7,037 bases of DNA from Flavobacterium sp. UBA4098 (GTDB lineage: Bacteria; Bacteroidota; Bacteroidia; Flavobacteriales; Flavobacteriaceae): positions 1 to 7,037 of the forward strand of contig DFXW01000031.1 in assembly GCA_002382495.1 (NCBI GenBank), given 5' to 3'. Both the position numbers and the translations under genes were made by a program. The notes beneath the pieces are model-generated. The model searched no databases, was not told the origin of the DNA, and saw only the letters and a list, made by a program, of their open reading frames with translations. This document shows positions 6,768 to 7,037 of this stretch, piece after piece (position 1 is the stretch's first letter; the number at the start of each line of letters is the position of its first letter).

Positions 6768-7037
6768 TTAAAAATTTACTTTTATCAAAAATTCATTTGT
6801 GTTTCTGGCTTTTGCCAAAGCAGCTTCCGTATTCATCTCATAGGCAAATCCAAACATAAAATGTTTAGTTACCGCTATGGTAGCCATTGCTGCGTAGGCC
6901 TTGTCTGTTTTATACATTCCGCCTATCTCAAAGTTTTTCTCTAATTGCAACATCGCGGTTAAATCAACAGATACAGGAGCACCCTTAACATAGCGTACCA
7001 TAGCAGATGGTTTTAAAACTAGGGATGAATTAAGAGG
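6768..7037 (-). CDS. PorP/SprF-family type IX secretion-associated outer-membrane protein (C-terminal part)
   Basis: Only the last 89 residues and the stop are in the window; the frame stays open to base 7037, so the ATG at 7001 is internal and not the start. LKPSAMVRYVKGAPVSVDL is a hallmark stretch of the PorP/SprF family, followed by short beta-strand-like segments (IGGMYKTDKAYAAM, FMFGFAYEMN) and a terminal VNF. The final Phe and alternating pattern fit an outer-membrane beta-barrel. In Flavobacterium johnsoniae, SprF supports secretion or surface attachment of SprB, and SprF-like genes usually sit beside genes for large proteins with type B sorting domains. Its client here may lie upstream, beyond the window, or may be the Ig-repeat enzyme downstream. 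It is probably first or second in the transcript that continues into the glycosidase. Confidence 0.88.
   Translation of the reverse strand, partial: PLNSSLVLKPSAMVRYVKGAPVSVDLTAMLQLEKNFEIGGMYKTDKAYAAMATIAVTKHFMFGFAYEMNTEAALAKARNTNEFLIKVNF

Noticed and set aside
6768..7001. Stand-alone 77-residue protein starting at 7001
   Set aside because: The frame stays open upstream to the window edge and the upstream residues (LKPSA) belong to the PorP/SprF motif, so this is an internal Met of a longer protein.

Overview
The window looks like chromosomal DNA of a Bacteroidota member, most likely a Flavobacteriia-type organism. The DNA is AT-rich. All genes read from the minus strand and have signal peptides ending in A-Q, with no clear Shine-Dalgarno sequences. 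The right edge holds the end of a PorP/SprF-family protein, a family tied to the Bacteroidota type IX secretion system (T9SS) and gliding.

In transcription order (right to left): (1) 7037-6768, C-terminal 89 residues of a PorP/SprF-family outer-membrane protein. (2) 6728-4596, a secreted 710-residue clan GH-D glycosidase resembling GH36/GH27 alpha-galactosidases, with recognisable catalytic Asp residues. (3) A 205-base AT-rich gap holding a perfect 16-base palindrome just ahead of the next start. (4) 4390-2618, a secreted 590-residue protein that looks like a TIM-barrel glycoside hydrolase with a C-terminal beta-sandwich; I could not assign it to a numbered family. (5) 2571-1, a paralogue of (4) whose 597-residue enzyme-like part runs directly into tandem 100-residue invasin-type Ig-like repeats. 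Two complete repeats and 60 residues of a third are present, and the gene leaves the window still open.

The gaps are 39, 205 and 46 bases, all on one strand, so the genes plausibly form one operon or a leading transcript plus an internal one. The set reads as a small polysaccharide-use cluster. The GH-D enzyme would remove alpha-linked galactose-like units, and the two related enzymes would cut another linkage of the same glycan. One of those two is apparently soluble or periplasmic. The other is built onto an Ig-like stalk that may display it outside the cell. No SusC/SusD pair, sulfatase or regulator lies inside the window, so the substrate cannot be named.

The points most worth following are the unassigned enzyme family, its split into plain and Ig-stalk forms, and the Ig repeats: units 1 and 3 are almost identical over the compared stretch while the unit between them has diverged. 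The plus strand shows no convincing gene.
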